A stretch of DNA of 38,690 nucleotides from positions 1 to 38,690 of the IMG/VR virus record IMGVR_UViG_3300032213_001428; one strand, 5' to 3'. A model generated the notes under the pieces. That model was not told the DNA's origin. It ran no database searches and saw nothing but the letters and a program-made list of their open reading frames with translations. Source of the stretch: a virus. Each line of letters begins with the position of its first letter. Position 1 is the stretch's first letter. This document shows, piece by piece, positions 20,916 through 28,209 of the stretch. The position numbers and the translations under genes are program-made.

Positions 20916-22751
20916 CTATCCTTTTGCTGCGTACCAATCTTCCCCTACGCCCCAGTCGCACGTGATTGGTACACGCAGTCGAATAGGACATTCCACACCG
21001 TCGAAGGTCGTGTAGATTCGGGCTACCTCTGTCGCTTTGGGCGACGAATCGTTGTCGAGCGATATCCCCACCTCGTCGTGCACGGTCAGCAGCAACCGCC
21101 CACAGGCCTCGGCGTTGAGGTATTTATGCAGCTCGATGAGTTTTAGCTTCATGCAGTCCGCGCTGGTCGCTTGGTAAATCAACCCCGACGCCTTGTGCAC
21201 GAACTGGCCACCGGGGAACCGCAGTCGCCGCCCCATGATCGAGTGCACCGAACCGCGCTCCTTGGCTATGCTGCTCGCCTTCTGAGCCGTGTTGCGCATT
21301 CCAGGGTTCGCCGCGTGGTATTTATCGAATAGCGCCATCGCCTCGGGTCCGGCCTTGAGGTAGATGTTGTCGTTCGGCCCCTTCTCCTCCGTGTACGGTA
21401 GCCCGCATTCCTGCGCCAACCGGCCCGAGCCCATGTTGAATGCGAGCCCGAGGTTGATCGCCTTGGAGGACGGCCCGCCCGCGTACTGCGCGTTGCGGGG
21501 GATACCGGTCATATCCGATACCAGTTGGTGGAAGTCGAGGTTCGGATTCTCGGCATACGCTTGAAGAATCGTGGGTACCTGACCGTAATGGTTAGCAACG
21601 CGAAATTCAAACTGGCTCCAGTCCAGACCCAGCCAATTGGCCCCAAAGTCTGGCTTGAATATGGGGCGCACCAGCGACTTAATATGCTGATCGCGAGAGG
21701 GGATTTGCTGTAGAGCCGGGTTTGTGATCGAAAGTCGTCCAGTTCCGGTGCCAGCCTCAGCATCGTTCTTAGTCTGGTTGTAATTGCAGTGTATGACGCC
21801 ATCATGTTGGTGCCCCAGTATATGCCCTTTAAGGAATGTATCCCGCGTCTTGAGCGCTTTGCGCAGGTCCAGTATCATCGTTGCCGCCGGATGCTTCATC
21901 CGCCGTAGGCAGTCCGCGTCGATCGAGGCCTTACCCCCATCGGTCTTGTCCGCCCGCGTTCCGTCGTTCAAGTACCACTCGCCGTCCTCGCCCAGCGTCG
22001 GCTTGAATAGCTGCACGATCGAGCCGGAGGGGTTCGGGTTGACCTCGAAGCCTGCCAACGTATTCAGACCCCGCTGCAATTCGTCGATGCGCACGGTGAG
22101 CCCACGGACGGCCCGCTCGGCCTGTTCCACGTCCACCCGTACTCCCTGCTCCTCCATGTCCATAATTACCGGCATGAGGTCGCGCTCCAGTCGGTGCACT
22201 TGGTGCAAGTCTTGCCGTTCGATCTCGGGCGTTTGCCAGTTGTACAGCGCCAGCGTCACTACCGCGTCTTGTATCGCGTAGCGGGCAACCATCGACTCGG
22301 GTGCTCGGCTGATGTTGGGCATCTGCGCGTTGCGCGTCGCACGGCCCCCGAATATCTGCGCCATCTCCGTGTATATCTCCTCCTCCTTTTTCATCCCGCA
22401 GTATTTACGGGCGAGGAAGTCCAGGGTGTACACGGGTTCGTGCTCCGAGATCAGCGCGGCCCGCACCATCGTGCAATCGATACGGTCCAGCGGAATGACC
22501 ACTCCGGCCTCGCGCAGGAAGTGCAGGTCGAATTTAAAATTGTGACCCACCCAAGTATCCACCCGGCGCTCGGCGATCAGGTCGTTGAGCCACTGAATAA
22601 CACCGGGGTCGGTGCGCGCATCCCAATAAGCCGAGAAATCGGGGAGCGCGACGGAAATCCCGAAGAGTCGGTCCTCCCACCACTTCAACCCCGTGGTCTC
22701 GGTGTCCACCACCATCACTGGCGCATGGTCTATTCGGGGGAATGCGGTCAT
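20916..22751 (-). CDS. dpoZ: DpoZ-type family A DNA polymerase with 3'-5' exonuclease (611 aa)
   Basis: The ATG at 22751 overlaps the SSB-like stop (TGATG). The exonuclease domain is intact: Asp16-x-Glu18 (VDTETTG), Asn71 and Asp75 (GHNFKFDL), Tyr158 and Asp162 (YAIQD). The polymerase domain has TGRLS (Arg339), motif A LDWSQFEFR (Asp377), motif B around Lys430 (SSKAINLGLAFNM), and motif C VHDE (Asp559-Glu560). There is no 5'-3' nuclease domain. Compared with Pol I the O-helix differs: Gly for Arg754, Leu for Phe762 and Phe for Tyr766. Being directly upstream of purZ, it is the expected Z-DNA polymerase; known DpoZ enzymes favour Z partly by exonuclease removal of A. Confidence 0.93.
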   Translation of the reverse strand: MTAFPRIDHAPVMVVDTETTGLKWWEDRLFGISVALPDFSAYWDARTDPGVIQWLNDLIAERRVDTWVGHNFKFDLHFLREAGVVIPLDRIDCTMVRAALISEHEPVYTLDFLARKYCGMKKEEEIYTEMAQIFGGRATRNAQMPNISRAPESMVARYAIQDAVVTLALYNWQTPEIERQDLHQVHRLERDLMPVIMDMEEQGVRVDVEQAERAVRGLTVRIDELQRGLNTLAGFEVNPNPSGSIVQLFKPTLGEDGEWYLNDGTRADKTDGGKASIDADCLRRMKHPAATMILDLRKALKTRDTFLKGHILGHQHDGVIHCNYNQTKNDAEAGTGTGRLSITNPALQQIPSRDQHIKSLVRPIFKPDFGANWLGLDWSQFEFRVANHYGQVPTILQAYAENPNLDFHQLVSDMTGIPRNAQYAGGPSSKAINLGLAFNMGSGRLAQECGLPYTEEKGPNDNIYLKAGPEAMALFDKYHAANPGMRNTAQKASSIAKERGSVHSIMGRRLRFPGGQFVHKASGLIYQATSADCMKLKLIELHKYLNAEACGRLLLTVHDEVGISLDNDSSPKATEVARIYTTFDGVECPIRLRVPITCDWGVGEDWYAAKG

Positions 22752-23020
22752 CAGAATGGGATGTCGTCGCTGATGATGCCGTCGCTCGCGTAGCTGCGCG
22801 GCGTGGACGATTGCGGCGCGTCCTTCGGATTGACCTTGACGGAGAAGTACTTCTTGCCCTCCATCCGGCTCCCCGGCTTGCCCTCGTTCACCCACGCCGA
22901 GAGCCAGTAATCGGTGCCCGCGACGTTCAGCGAGCCGGTAAAGTCCGGTTGGCTGTCCTTCTCTTTACGATCATTCCGGGCTAGAATGCCCGAGTTAGTG
23001 TTGTCGTATTGTGTTGCCAT
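22751..23020 (-). CDS. SSB-like small protein with DDIPF tail (89 aa)
   Basis: It opens with YDNTNSGILARNDRKEKDS and PDFTGSLNVAGTDYWLSAW, then KKYFSVKVNPK, a pattern of the DUF736-like small phage proteins. The C-terminus DGIISDDIPF closely resembles the acidic DDIPF tip that bacterial SSB uses to recruit partner proteins. A single-stranded-DNA or polymerase-partner role is thus likely. It is the first gene of the Z operon, with the GAGGACTGCAAATC leader, and is coupled to dpoZ. The OB fold is not proved from sequence alone. Confidence 0.72.
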   Translation of the reverse strand: MATQYDNTNSGILARNDRKEKDSQPDFTGSLNVAGTDYWLSAWVNEGKPGSRMEGKKYFSVKVNPKDAPQSSTPRSYASDGIISDDIPF

Positions 23021-23087
23021 GATTTGCAGTCCTCTATCGGTTGGTTGGTGATGGATGTATTATAACATCCGTGCTATCTATCGTCAA
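23021..23087 (-). promoter_or_regulatory. Z-operon promoter with symmetric -10 region (copy 7)
   Basis: TTGACG (23087-23082), 17 bases, TATAAT (23064-23059) with TGT extension on the minus strand, then the conserved leader with AACCAACCGATAGAGGAC. The -10 sits in the centre of a perfect inverted repeat, GGATGT-TATAAT-ACATCC (23053-23070), an operator-like feature. It should drive SSB-like, dpoZ, purZ, mazZ and the genes down to datZ. Confidence 0.9.
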
Positions 23088-23090
23088 TCG

Positions 23091-24506
23091 TCACAGTTTG
23101 TATCCGTTGTACCCCTCCACTATATCTAGCTTCCGTTTCGATCGGGTCATGCCGACGTAGAACACCCGCACCTCGTCGTCGGGCGACTTCTCGGCGGTCT
23201 GCTGCACCCGCGTCGTCATGTCCGTGAGTAGAATAACTTGATCTGCCTCATGACCTTTGGCAGCATGTATCGTTGAAAGTCTGATGGTCGGCTCCGCGTC
23301 AAGGTCCGCATCGCTGTAGAAATCGACAACGCGGCCCGGAATTTGAAGCGCGACCCAAAACGGGGTCTTCGCCACGGCGTCGTAATCGTTGCGCTCAAGC
23401 GCTGCCCGAGTGTGTGCAGATGCGATAGCAAAGATCGAACCGCGTTCACTATCTGTGACTCGCTCGCCACGGACGATCTTGTTGTACGCCCGGATGGCGG
23501 CGGCGTACCGATTTTGGTACATCCCCGGTCGCCCCGATTCGCGCACGTACGGGATGCGGCGCTCGATGAGCTGGTTTTCAACTTCGCGCAGGACTGAATG
23601 CGTCCGTCCCAGCAGTAGCGTATCGTTCCCATGCCGGATATCCACCGAGTTGATAGAGCCATGTATTTGGACCAATCCCACATCCGGTCGGGGACTGAAC
23701 TCCTTATCCACGCGGAAAGCGATTCGACGTATGAGGTCTTGAGATCGTGCGTGGACTGCAACAGGCAGTCGATGCGAGTAGGAGAGCACATGATGATCAC
23801 CCTTGTGCTTCTGTGTGAATCGTGCCATACCGTGTGCATCAGCACCGGCCCACGTATAAATCGCTTGATCGTCGTCCCCCGCGATATGGACCTCTTGAGC
23901 GCGTCGAACGAGCTTCTCGATGACAGCCCACTGAAGAGGTGATAGGTCTTGAGCTTCGTCGACAAATACGACTTCGACATCGTTTCGCATCGCCCCTTTC
24001 GCGGCCCGTTCCAGCATGTCGGTGAAGTCGTAGTAGCCATACGTAGATTTCCACTCAGCGTAAGCGCGAACGAACGCATTGAACTCGGCACGCGTGCCGG
24101 GTCGGTCCGAAATGTCGTAGACTTCGGCAGGATTTGAGAATGTGTTGCGTGCATAGTTGAGTAGGTCAAGGTAGAAATCCCCGTCCGCCCGTTCCTCGTC
24201 GTCCTCGGGTGATTTGCCAATAATCGGTATCCCCATCACTATGGAGAATTCGCGCAGCTTCATCGCATCCACTACCTGCGCCTGCCGCAGAGCCATGCTG
24301 CGAAACGCCATAGCGTGGATAGTGCTCACATTGTTCGACTTGCGAAGTCCGAGCCTGGACAGCGCCTCGCTAGCTGCGGCACGGGTGAAGGAGACGAAAG
24401 CGACACGCTCGGATTGAACGCCCGCCGCCTTCGCCGCCCCCACTCGGCGCAGTAGCTCGGTGGTCTTGCCAGTCCCCGGTGGTCCGTAGATGGCGTGGAC
24501 CTGCAT
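23091..24506 (-). CDS. UvrD/PcrA-like superfamily 1 helicase (471 aa)
   Basis: I choose the ATG at 24506, which overlaps the upstream TGA (TGATG). Motifs in order: Walker A GPPGTGKTT (residues 8-16), FVSFTRAAA, STIHAMAFR, VFVDEAQDLS (DEAQ at 183-186), GDDDQAIYTWAGA, STIHAAKGHEADQVILL and RVFYVGMTRSKRKL. This is a compact 3'-5' helicase of the UvrD type and shorter than UvrD (720 aa), lacking most inserted subdomains. It probably supports phage replication or recombination. The downstream promoter for the Z operon begins four bases after its stop. Confidence 0.93.
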   Translation of the reverse strand: MQVHAIYGPPGTGKTTELLRRVGAAKAAGVQSERVAFVSFTRAAASEALSRLGLRKSNNVSTIHAMAFRSMALRQAQVVDAMKLREFSIVMGIPIIGKSPEDDEERADGDFYLDLLNYARNTFSNPAEVYDISDRPGTRAEFNAFVRAYAEWKSTYGYYDFTDMLERAAKGAMRNDVEVVFVDEAQDLSPLQWAVIEKLVRRAQEVHIAGDDDQAIYTWAGADAHGMARFTQKHKGDHHVLSYSHRLPVAVHARSQDLIRRIAFRVDKEFSPRPDVGLVQIHGSINSVDIRHGNDTLLLGRTHSVLREVENQLIERRIPYVRESGRPGMYQNRYAAAIRAYNKIVRGERVTDSERGSIFAIASAHTRAALERNDYDAVAKTPFWVALQIPGRVVDFYSDADLDAEPTIRLSTIHAAKGHEADQVILLTDMTTRVQQTAEKSPDDEVRVFYVGMTRSKRKLDIVEGYNGYKL

Positions 24507-24826
24507 CAGGACACGTTCTTGACCGCTTGCAATGCCCACAGGTGGGCGGTACGCGTGGCCACGATCGCCTGATTGAAATCCGCCTGCACTTGACCATCGT
24601 GGAACGAATCGCGCAGAACGGTGAGGTAGGTCATCAACTCCGAGTAATGCTGATTCACAACAACCTCGCGCCTTGACGACGTTTCCGCCACATGCTGCGT
24701 ATCCACCGCAGCTACCACCGGAATGGCGGTAGATGCGACTTCGGGAATCGGCTCGGAGGTGGTGAGCTCGGGAGAATCCCCGACTTTGCCAAAGGGCTTG
24801 TCGGTCATGGGTTTTTTAGTAGCCAT
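24506..24826 (-). CDS. Unrecognised phage protein (106 aa)
   Basis: A disordered N-terminal half (Pro-, Thr- and Val-rich) precedes a helical C-terminal region (HYSELMTYLTVLRDSFHDG, then FNQAIVATRTAHLWALQ). It is coupled to the helicase by TGATG and follows the 247-aa gene by 14 bases. GGGAGCGG precedes the ATG. A helicase partner is conceivable; no family is recognised. Confidence 0.6.
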   Translation of the reverse strand: MATKKPMTDKPFGKVGDSPELTTSEPIPEVASTAIPVVAAVDTQHVAETSSRREVVVNQHYSELMTYLTVLRDSFHDGQVQADFNQAIVATRTAHLWALQAVKNVS

Positions 24827-24840
24827 TCATCCGCTCCCGT

Positions 24841-25584
24841 TCAATACTCGGTGGGCGCTGCGTCGTGCACTTCGCCTTCGTAGTCGTTGCTCACCTTGAC
24901 GCCGCCGGTGCGCACGGTCTCGTATAGCTTCTCAGCACGCTCGTAGATGTCCTTCGTCACAAACCCGAGGGTGGTGATGTTGAAGTTGAAATACGACTCG
25001 TTCCGTGCGTTGGTCTCGACTGTAGCCGACAGCTTGTAGGCGCGACTGAACGAGTCGGTGTTGGTCAGGCGCATGAGCGAATTCCAACGCTTGCTCACCT
25101 TGATCTTGGATTTCGACATCGACACCACTGCCTCTTGCCAGTCGTCCCCGTTGCGCACGAGCACGAAGTGCTGCGCGGTGTCGGCCACTTCCAGTCCGTC
25201 TTCGGCCAATTGGGCGATCGCATCGCGTGCTGCCGCCTCGGTCGCGAACGCGCCCCGGAACCCGTTGCTACCACCACCACCGAGCTTGCGGTCTTTCCAC
25301 ACGAGGAACTGCTTGGTGTAGTACACCGGAATCACGGTGACCTCGGTTCCGTACAATGCGCGGGTGACGTTGTTGTACAGCATCCCCTCCTCTGCGCCCT
25401 CGATGTATGCCGGGTCGCTCTTCTTGCGCACTGGCGACAGCGCTTGAATCAGCTCGATACGGGGGACGATCATATCCTCCGTGCCGACGTTCTCCGCTCC
25501 CCGGTTGCCCTGCTTCATGTAGTCGGGCAATGTGTCCGACATCAACTGGAACTCTTCTTTCACTGCTACTTGGTTTTTAGCCAT
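24841..25584 (-). CDS. Conserved phage replication-region protein, possible DNA-binding (247 aa)
   Basis: The N-terminus (LPDYMKQGNRGAENVGTEDM then IVPRIELIQALSP) and the core with MLYNNVTRALYG, EVTVIPVYYTKQFLVW and WNSLMRLTNTDSFSRAYKL match a protein type frequently found in phage replication blocks next to helicase and primase genes. I recall it as uncharacterised or annotated as an ssDNA-binding-like protein; that function is not proved. A Gly-rich loop (KLGGGGSNG) lies near residue 100. A terminator separates it from the 145-aa gene upstream, so it may have its own weak promoter or depend on read-through. Confidence 0.68.
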   Translation of the reverse strand: MAKNQVAVKEEFQLMSDTLPDYMKQGNRGAENVGTEDMIVPRIELIQALSPVRKKSDPAYIEGAEEGMLYNNVTRALYGTEVTVIPVYYTKQFLVWKDRKLGGGGSNGFRGAFATEAAARDAIAQLAEDGLEVADTAQHFVLVRNGDDWQEAVVSMSKSKIKVSKRWNSLMRLTNTDSFSRAYKLSATVETNARNESYFNFNITTLGFVTKDIYERAEKLYETVRTGGVKVSNDYEGEVHDAAPTEY

Positions 25585-25605
25585 GGTACATACTCTCCAT
25601 TAAGG

Positions 25606-25630
25606 TTAAATAGACGCACCGGAGTGCGCC
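25606..25630 (-). terminator. Possible intrinsic terminator with UCCG loop
   Basis: The minus strand reads GGCGCAC-TCCG-GTGCGTC followed by TATTTAA. The stem has seven pairs (one G-U), a C(UCCG)G tetraloop as in the terminator at 12641, and a short U-rich tail. It lies between the 145-aa and 247-aa genes. The weak U-run lowers confidence; it may act as a partial terminator. Confidence 0.48.
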
Positions 25631-25657
25631 ACTGGTATCCGGCGGGTGCCGAATTCT

Positions 25658-26095
25658 TTACTTGCGAGTGATACTCGCTCGGGTGAATGGGGACACGTTG
25701 AGTAACGTCTCCGGCACCACTTCCCCCGACTTGAACATGTTCTTCACCGCCGCCTTAAGCGTCGATGGGTTGATCGTCTCTTGCAGCAGATCGGAGCGCC
25801 CGTTGTCCCGGAGCCACTCGTAGAACTGCGGCTTGCTGTCGGCCTTAATGCTCACGTGCATGTCGGCGGTCAGATTCACGCGGCCAACGCTGGCGACGTT
25901 GATGTTCTTCACATCGTCGTCCTCCATCTTAGTCGGAATCTTCGTGATGCGCAAGAAGTCGAACCGCTTGTTCACCTCTTTGAGCTGCTCCTCCAGTACA
26001 TCCTTCTGCTTCTGCACCGCATCCATTGCGATGACTAGCTCCACGAGCGTAAGCGAGTCGTACTCGCTGAATTCTAGCACTTGATCAGTTGACAC
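25658..26095 (-). CDS. DUF7173-like conserved phage protein (145 aa)
   Basis: The start is a GTG (26095) with AAGGAGTAATGG just upstream. A coiled coil (LVIAMDAVQKQKDVLEEQLK) leads to a domain with KNINVASVGRVNLTADMHV, QFYEWLRDNGRSDLLQETI and the terminal NVSPFTRASI. This order is a well-known uncharacterised phage family, typically found near replication genes. It may be a single-stranded DNA or recombination accessory factor, but this is not established. Overlaps the previous gene by 11 bases. Confidence 0.75.
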   Translation of the reverse strand: MSTDQVLEFSEYDSLTLVELVIAMDAVQKQKDVLEEQLKEVNKRFDFLRITKIPTKMEDDDVKNINVASVGRVNLTADMHVSIKADSKPQFYEWLRDNGRSDLLQETINPSTLKAAVKNMFKSGEVVPETLLNVSPFTRASITRK

Positions 26096-26426
26096 CCATT
26101 ACTCCTTTAAGTCCGATGCGAATCGCGGTGTAGATGCGGTCGCGGTTGTTCCATTTCAGCACGTTGAACGTATCCCCCTTCTCCCGAGCGATTGCGAACA
26201 CCAATCCCGAGATAATCGGGGAACCACTGGGGGCGATGAAATCGCACACGGGGTCGTATCCGGAGAAGCGGTCGCGAATGAGCCCCACGAGCTTCTGGTT
26301 ATGCAGCGAATCGGGCACATTCGACACCTCACTAGTAGAGAGAAATACGGGGTCCCCGAATCGCTCCACATCGGCGTAATTCGCTGTTGTGACCTCTTGG
26401 GTCACGTACACTTTCGATTTTTTCAT
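26085..26426 (-). CDS. Unrecognised phage protein (113 aa)
   Basis: It starts MKKSKVYVTQEVTTANYADV and contains ERFGDPVFLSTSEVSNVPDS, DPVCDFIAPSGSPIISG and IYTAIRIGLKG. A beta-rich soluble fold is likely. ATAGAGGGAAT precedes the ATG. It is the first gene behind the promoter at 26459-26487 and overlaps the next by 11 bases. Confidence 0.65.
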   Translation of the reverse strand: MKKSKVYVTQEVTTANYADVERFGDPVFLSTSEVSNVPDSLHNQKLVGLIRDRFSGYDPVCDFIAPSGSPIISGLVFAIAREKGDTFNVLKWNNRDRIYTAIRIGLKGVMGVN

Positions 26427-26458
26427 ATTCCCTCTATATCCATATTCGCTATGTCTCG

Positions 26459-26487
26459 ATTATACACTACGCCAGCGCCCCCAGCAA
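26459..26487 (-). promoter_or_regulatory. Moderate promoter inside the end of the helicase gene
   Basis: TATAAT (26464-26459) lies 17 bases from TTGCTG (26487-26482) on the minus strand, overlapping the end of the SNF2-like gene. The -10 is perfect, the -35 matches only in TTG. The downstream leader has ATAGAGGGAAT, related to the conserved cassette. Confidence 0.55.
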
Positions 26488-28209
26488 CCCCTGCTCGTTT
26501 CGGCTGTCGATGCTTGTGCGCACGAATTCGCTCACGTCCTTCTTCTCGACCAACGCCTTCGCCACCACTACGTCCACGGTGCCTTCGGCGACCAGATCGA
26601 TGTAGGTTACCGATTTCGTCTGCCCCATCCGGTGCGCCCGGTCCTCGGACTGCTCGCGGTCTGTGAAAGAGAACGAGTTGGAGTAGTAGACGACCAGCTC
26701 GGCGCGAATCATGTTAAGTCCCACACCACCAGTAGCGGCGTTGCCCACGATGAACCGCGCTTTACCAGTCTCGAACAGCTCCTTCACATTGCGGTGCCGG
26801 TCCTCCTCGGAGATCGCGCCGTAGATTTCCACTACTGCTGATCGCCCATACCGCTCGCGGAGCGCCTCACAGACCATTTCAATCTCGGGGATGAATCGAC
26901 ACCAGACGATCGTGCTGACCTCGTTCTCCTCCGTGATCGCTAATAACTCCTCGATCTTTGGATTCGTGCCCGCAATGCGATTACGCGTGAACTTATTCGG
27001 GTTGTAGAGATCGGGATTGCGCTCGAATGTGATAATCCCCCCTGCGATCTCTTGTAGTCGGAGCATTCGCTCAAGTACGGTCTTGACTGTAATGCCTTGA
27101 TCTCCAGATACCGCTCGGTCACGTTTAGCAATTTCTTTATATAGTCGCTTTTGTTCATCATTCATCAGTACCGTTCGGGTCTGGTACACTTTCGGTGGAA
27201 GCTCTGTCAGCACTTCCGATTTACGCACTTGGTAGACGAATGGAGCGACCAACTCAATCAGCTCCTCCATGTGTTGGTATCCCACAATCTGCTTCCCCTC
27301 GAACCCGCCCATCACCGCGTAGCGATTGCGGAACGAGTAGAAGTCGCCGATGCCGATGATGTTGGGGTCCAGGAATTCGAACTGCATAAACACATCCATC
27401 GGCCCGTTGGCAACCGGGGTGCCGGTCATTATAACCTTGTAGTTGGCCGACAGCCCGAGTCGCACGCAATTCTTGCTCCGTACCGCCGAGTGCGACTTGA
27501 TCATGTGCGCCTCGTCCACCACCATGCCGACTCGGGTGCTGCAATCAACGAATTTCTGCGCTAGATTCACCGCACCCCCGGCGGCGAGCGACTCGGTGCC
27601 GACGATCAGGAACTTGCACCGCCCATCCACCGCCGTGTTCCACTGCTCGAACGCCTTCGCCTTCGATGTATCCAGTGCCATCACGTCGCACTCGATAGGG
27701 CTATGGATGCGAATCTCGTCCATCCAGTTCTTCTTGGTACTCAGCTTCGTCACCACCAGCACCCGATCGATATCGCCATTAATAAAGTATGCGGAGAACA
27801 GGTCCAACAGCGTTTTAGTCTTGCCCGTCCCCATGTCCATGTAGTAGGCGAATGTGCGCTTCTCCCACGCCTTATCCAGCCCCTTGCGCTGGTACTCCCT
27901 CGGCTCGGTTTTGAACCGGTACAGCGCCGGGAACGCGGCTACTGGTAGCGATCGTGTCCGCTCGATAGTTTCATTTGCCACCTTTTGAGCTTCAGCTGCA
28001 AAAGAGTCAGTGCTAAAATGGGACAGCAGATACTCGCTATTAGCGCGTAGAGCAGGAGCAGTCCACACCCGACGGCGAGAGTCCCAGCGGCGATTAGGAA
28101 GGCCGCGCACCTTCTCAACCATCCAAACCGGGGTGGTAATGATAAATCGACTGGTTCGGGTGTCATATTCAATGCTAACTTTAGAATTCGGATTTAAATC
28201 GGGGTTCAT
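26467..28209 (-). CDS. SNF2-family superfamily 2 helicase (580 aa)
   Basis: An N-terminal segment (VWMVEKVRGLPNRRWDSRRR then VWTAPALRANSEYLLSHF) resembles the HARP domain that binds forked DNA. The helicase core shows DMGTGKTKT (Walker A, about residues 125-132), VDEAH at 231-235, IMTGTPVANGP, and the second domain with SIVWCRF, FIVGNAATGGVGLNM and REQSEDRAHRMGQTKSV. Such small SMARCAL1-like enzymes in phages are thought to remodel forks or anneal strands. It overlaps the primase gene by 29 bases. Role in unwinding the replication origin is possible because no DnaB-like helicase is seen. Confidence 0.92.
   Translation of the reverse strand: MNPDLNPNSKVSIEYDTRTSRFIITTPVWMVEKVRGLPNRRWDSRRRVWTAPALRANSEYLLSHFSTDSFAAEAQKVANETIERTRSLPVAAFPALYRFKTEPREYQRKGLDKAWEKRTFAYYMDMGTGKTKTLLDLFSAYFINGDIDRVLVVTKLSTKKNWMDEIRIHSPIECDVMALDTSKAKAFEQWNTAVDGRCKFLIVGTESLAAGGAVNLAQKFVDCSTRVGMVVDEAHMIKSHSAVRSKNCVRLGLSANYKVIMTGTPVANGPMDVFMQFEFLDPNIIGIGDFYSFRNRYAVMGGFEGKQIVGYQHMEELIELVAPFVYQVRKSEVLTELPPKVYQTRTVLMNDEQKRLYKEIAKRDRAVSGDQGITVKTVLERMLRLQEIAGGIITFERNPDLYNPNKFTRNRIAGTNPKIEELLAITEENEVSTIVWCRFIPEIEMVCEALRERYGRSAVVEIYGAISEEDRHRNVKELFETGKARFIVGNAATGGVGLNMIRAELVVYYSNSFSFTDREQSEDRAHRMGQTKSVTYIDLVAEGTVDVVVAKALVEKKDVSEFVRTSIDSRNEQGLLGALA

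Noticed and set aside
22752-22895. 48-residue N-terminal extension of the polymerase
   Set aside because: It overlaps the SSB-like gene out of frame and is Arg-, Gln- and Gly-rich noise; the ATG at 22751 is in TGATG coupling.
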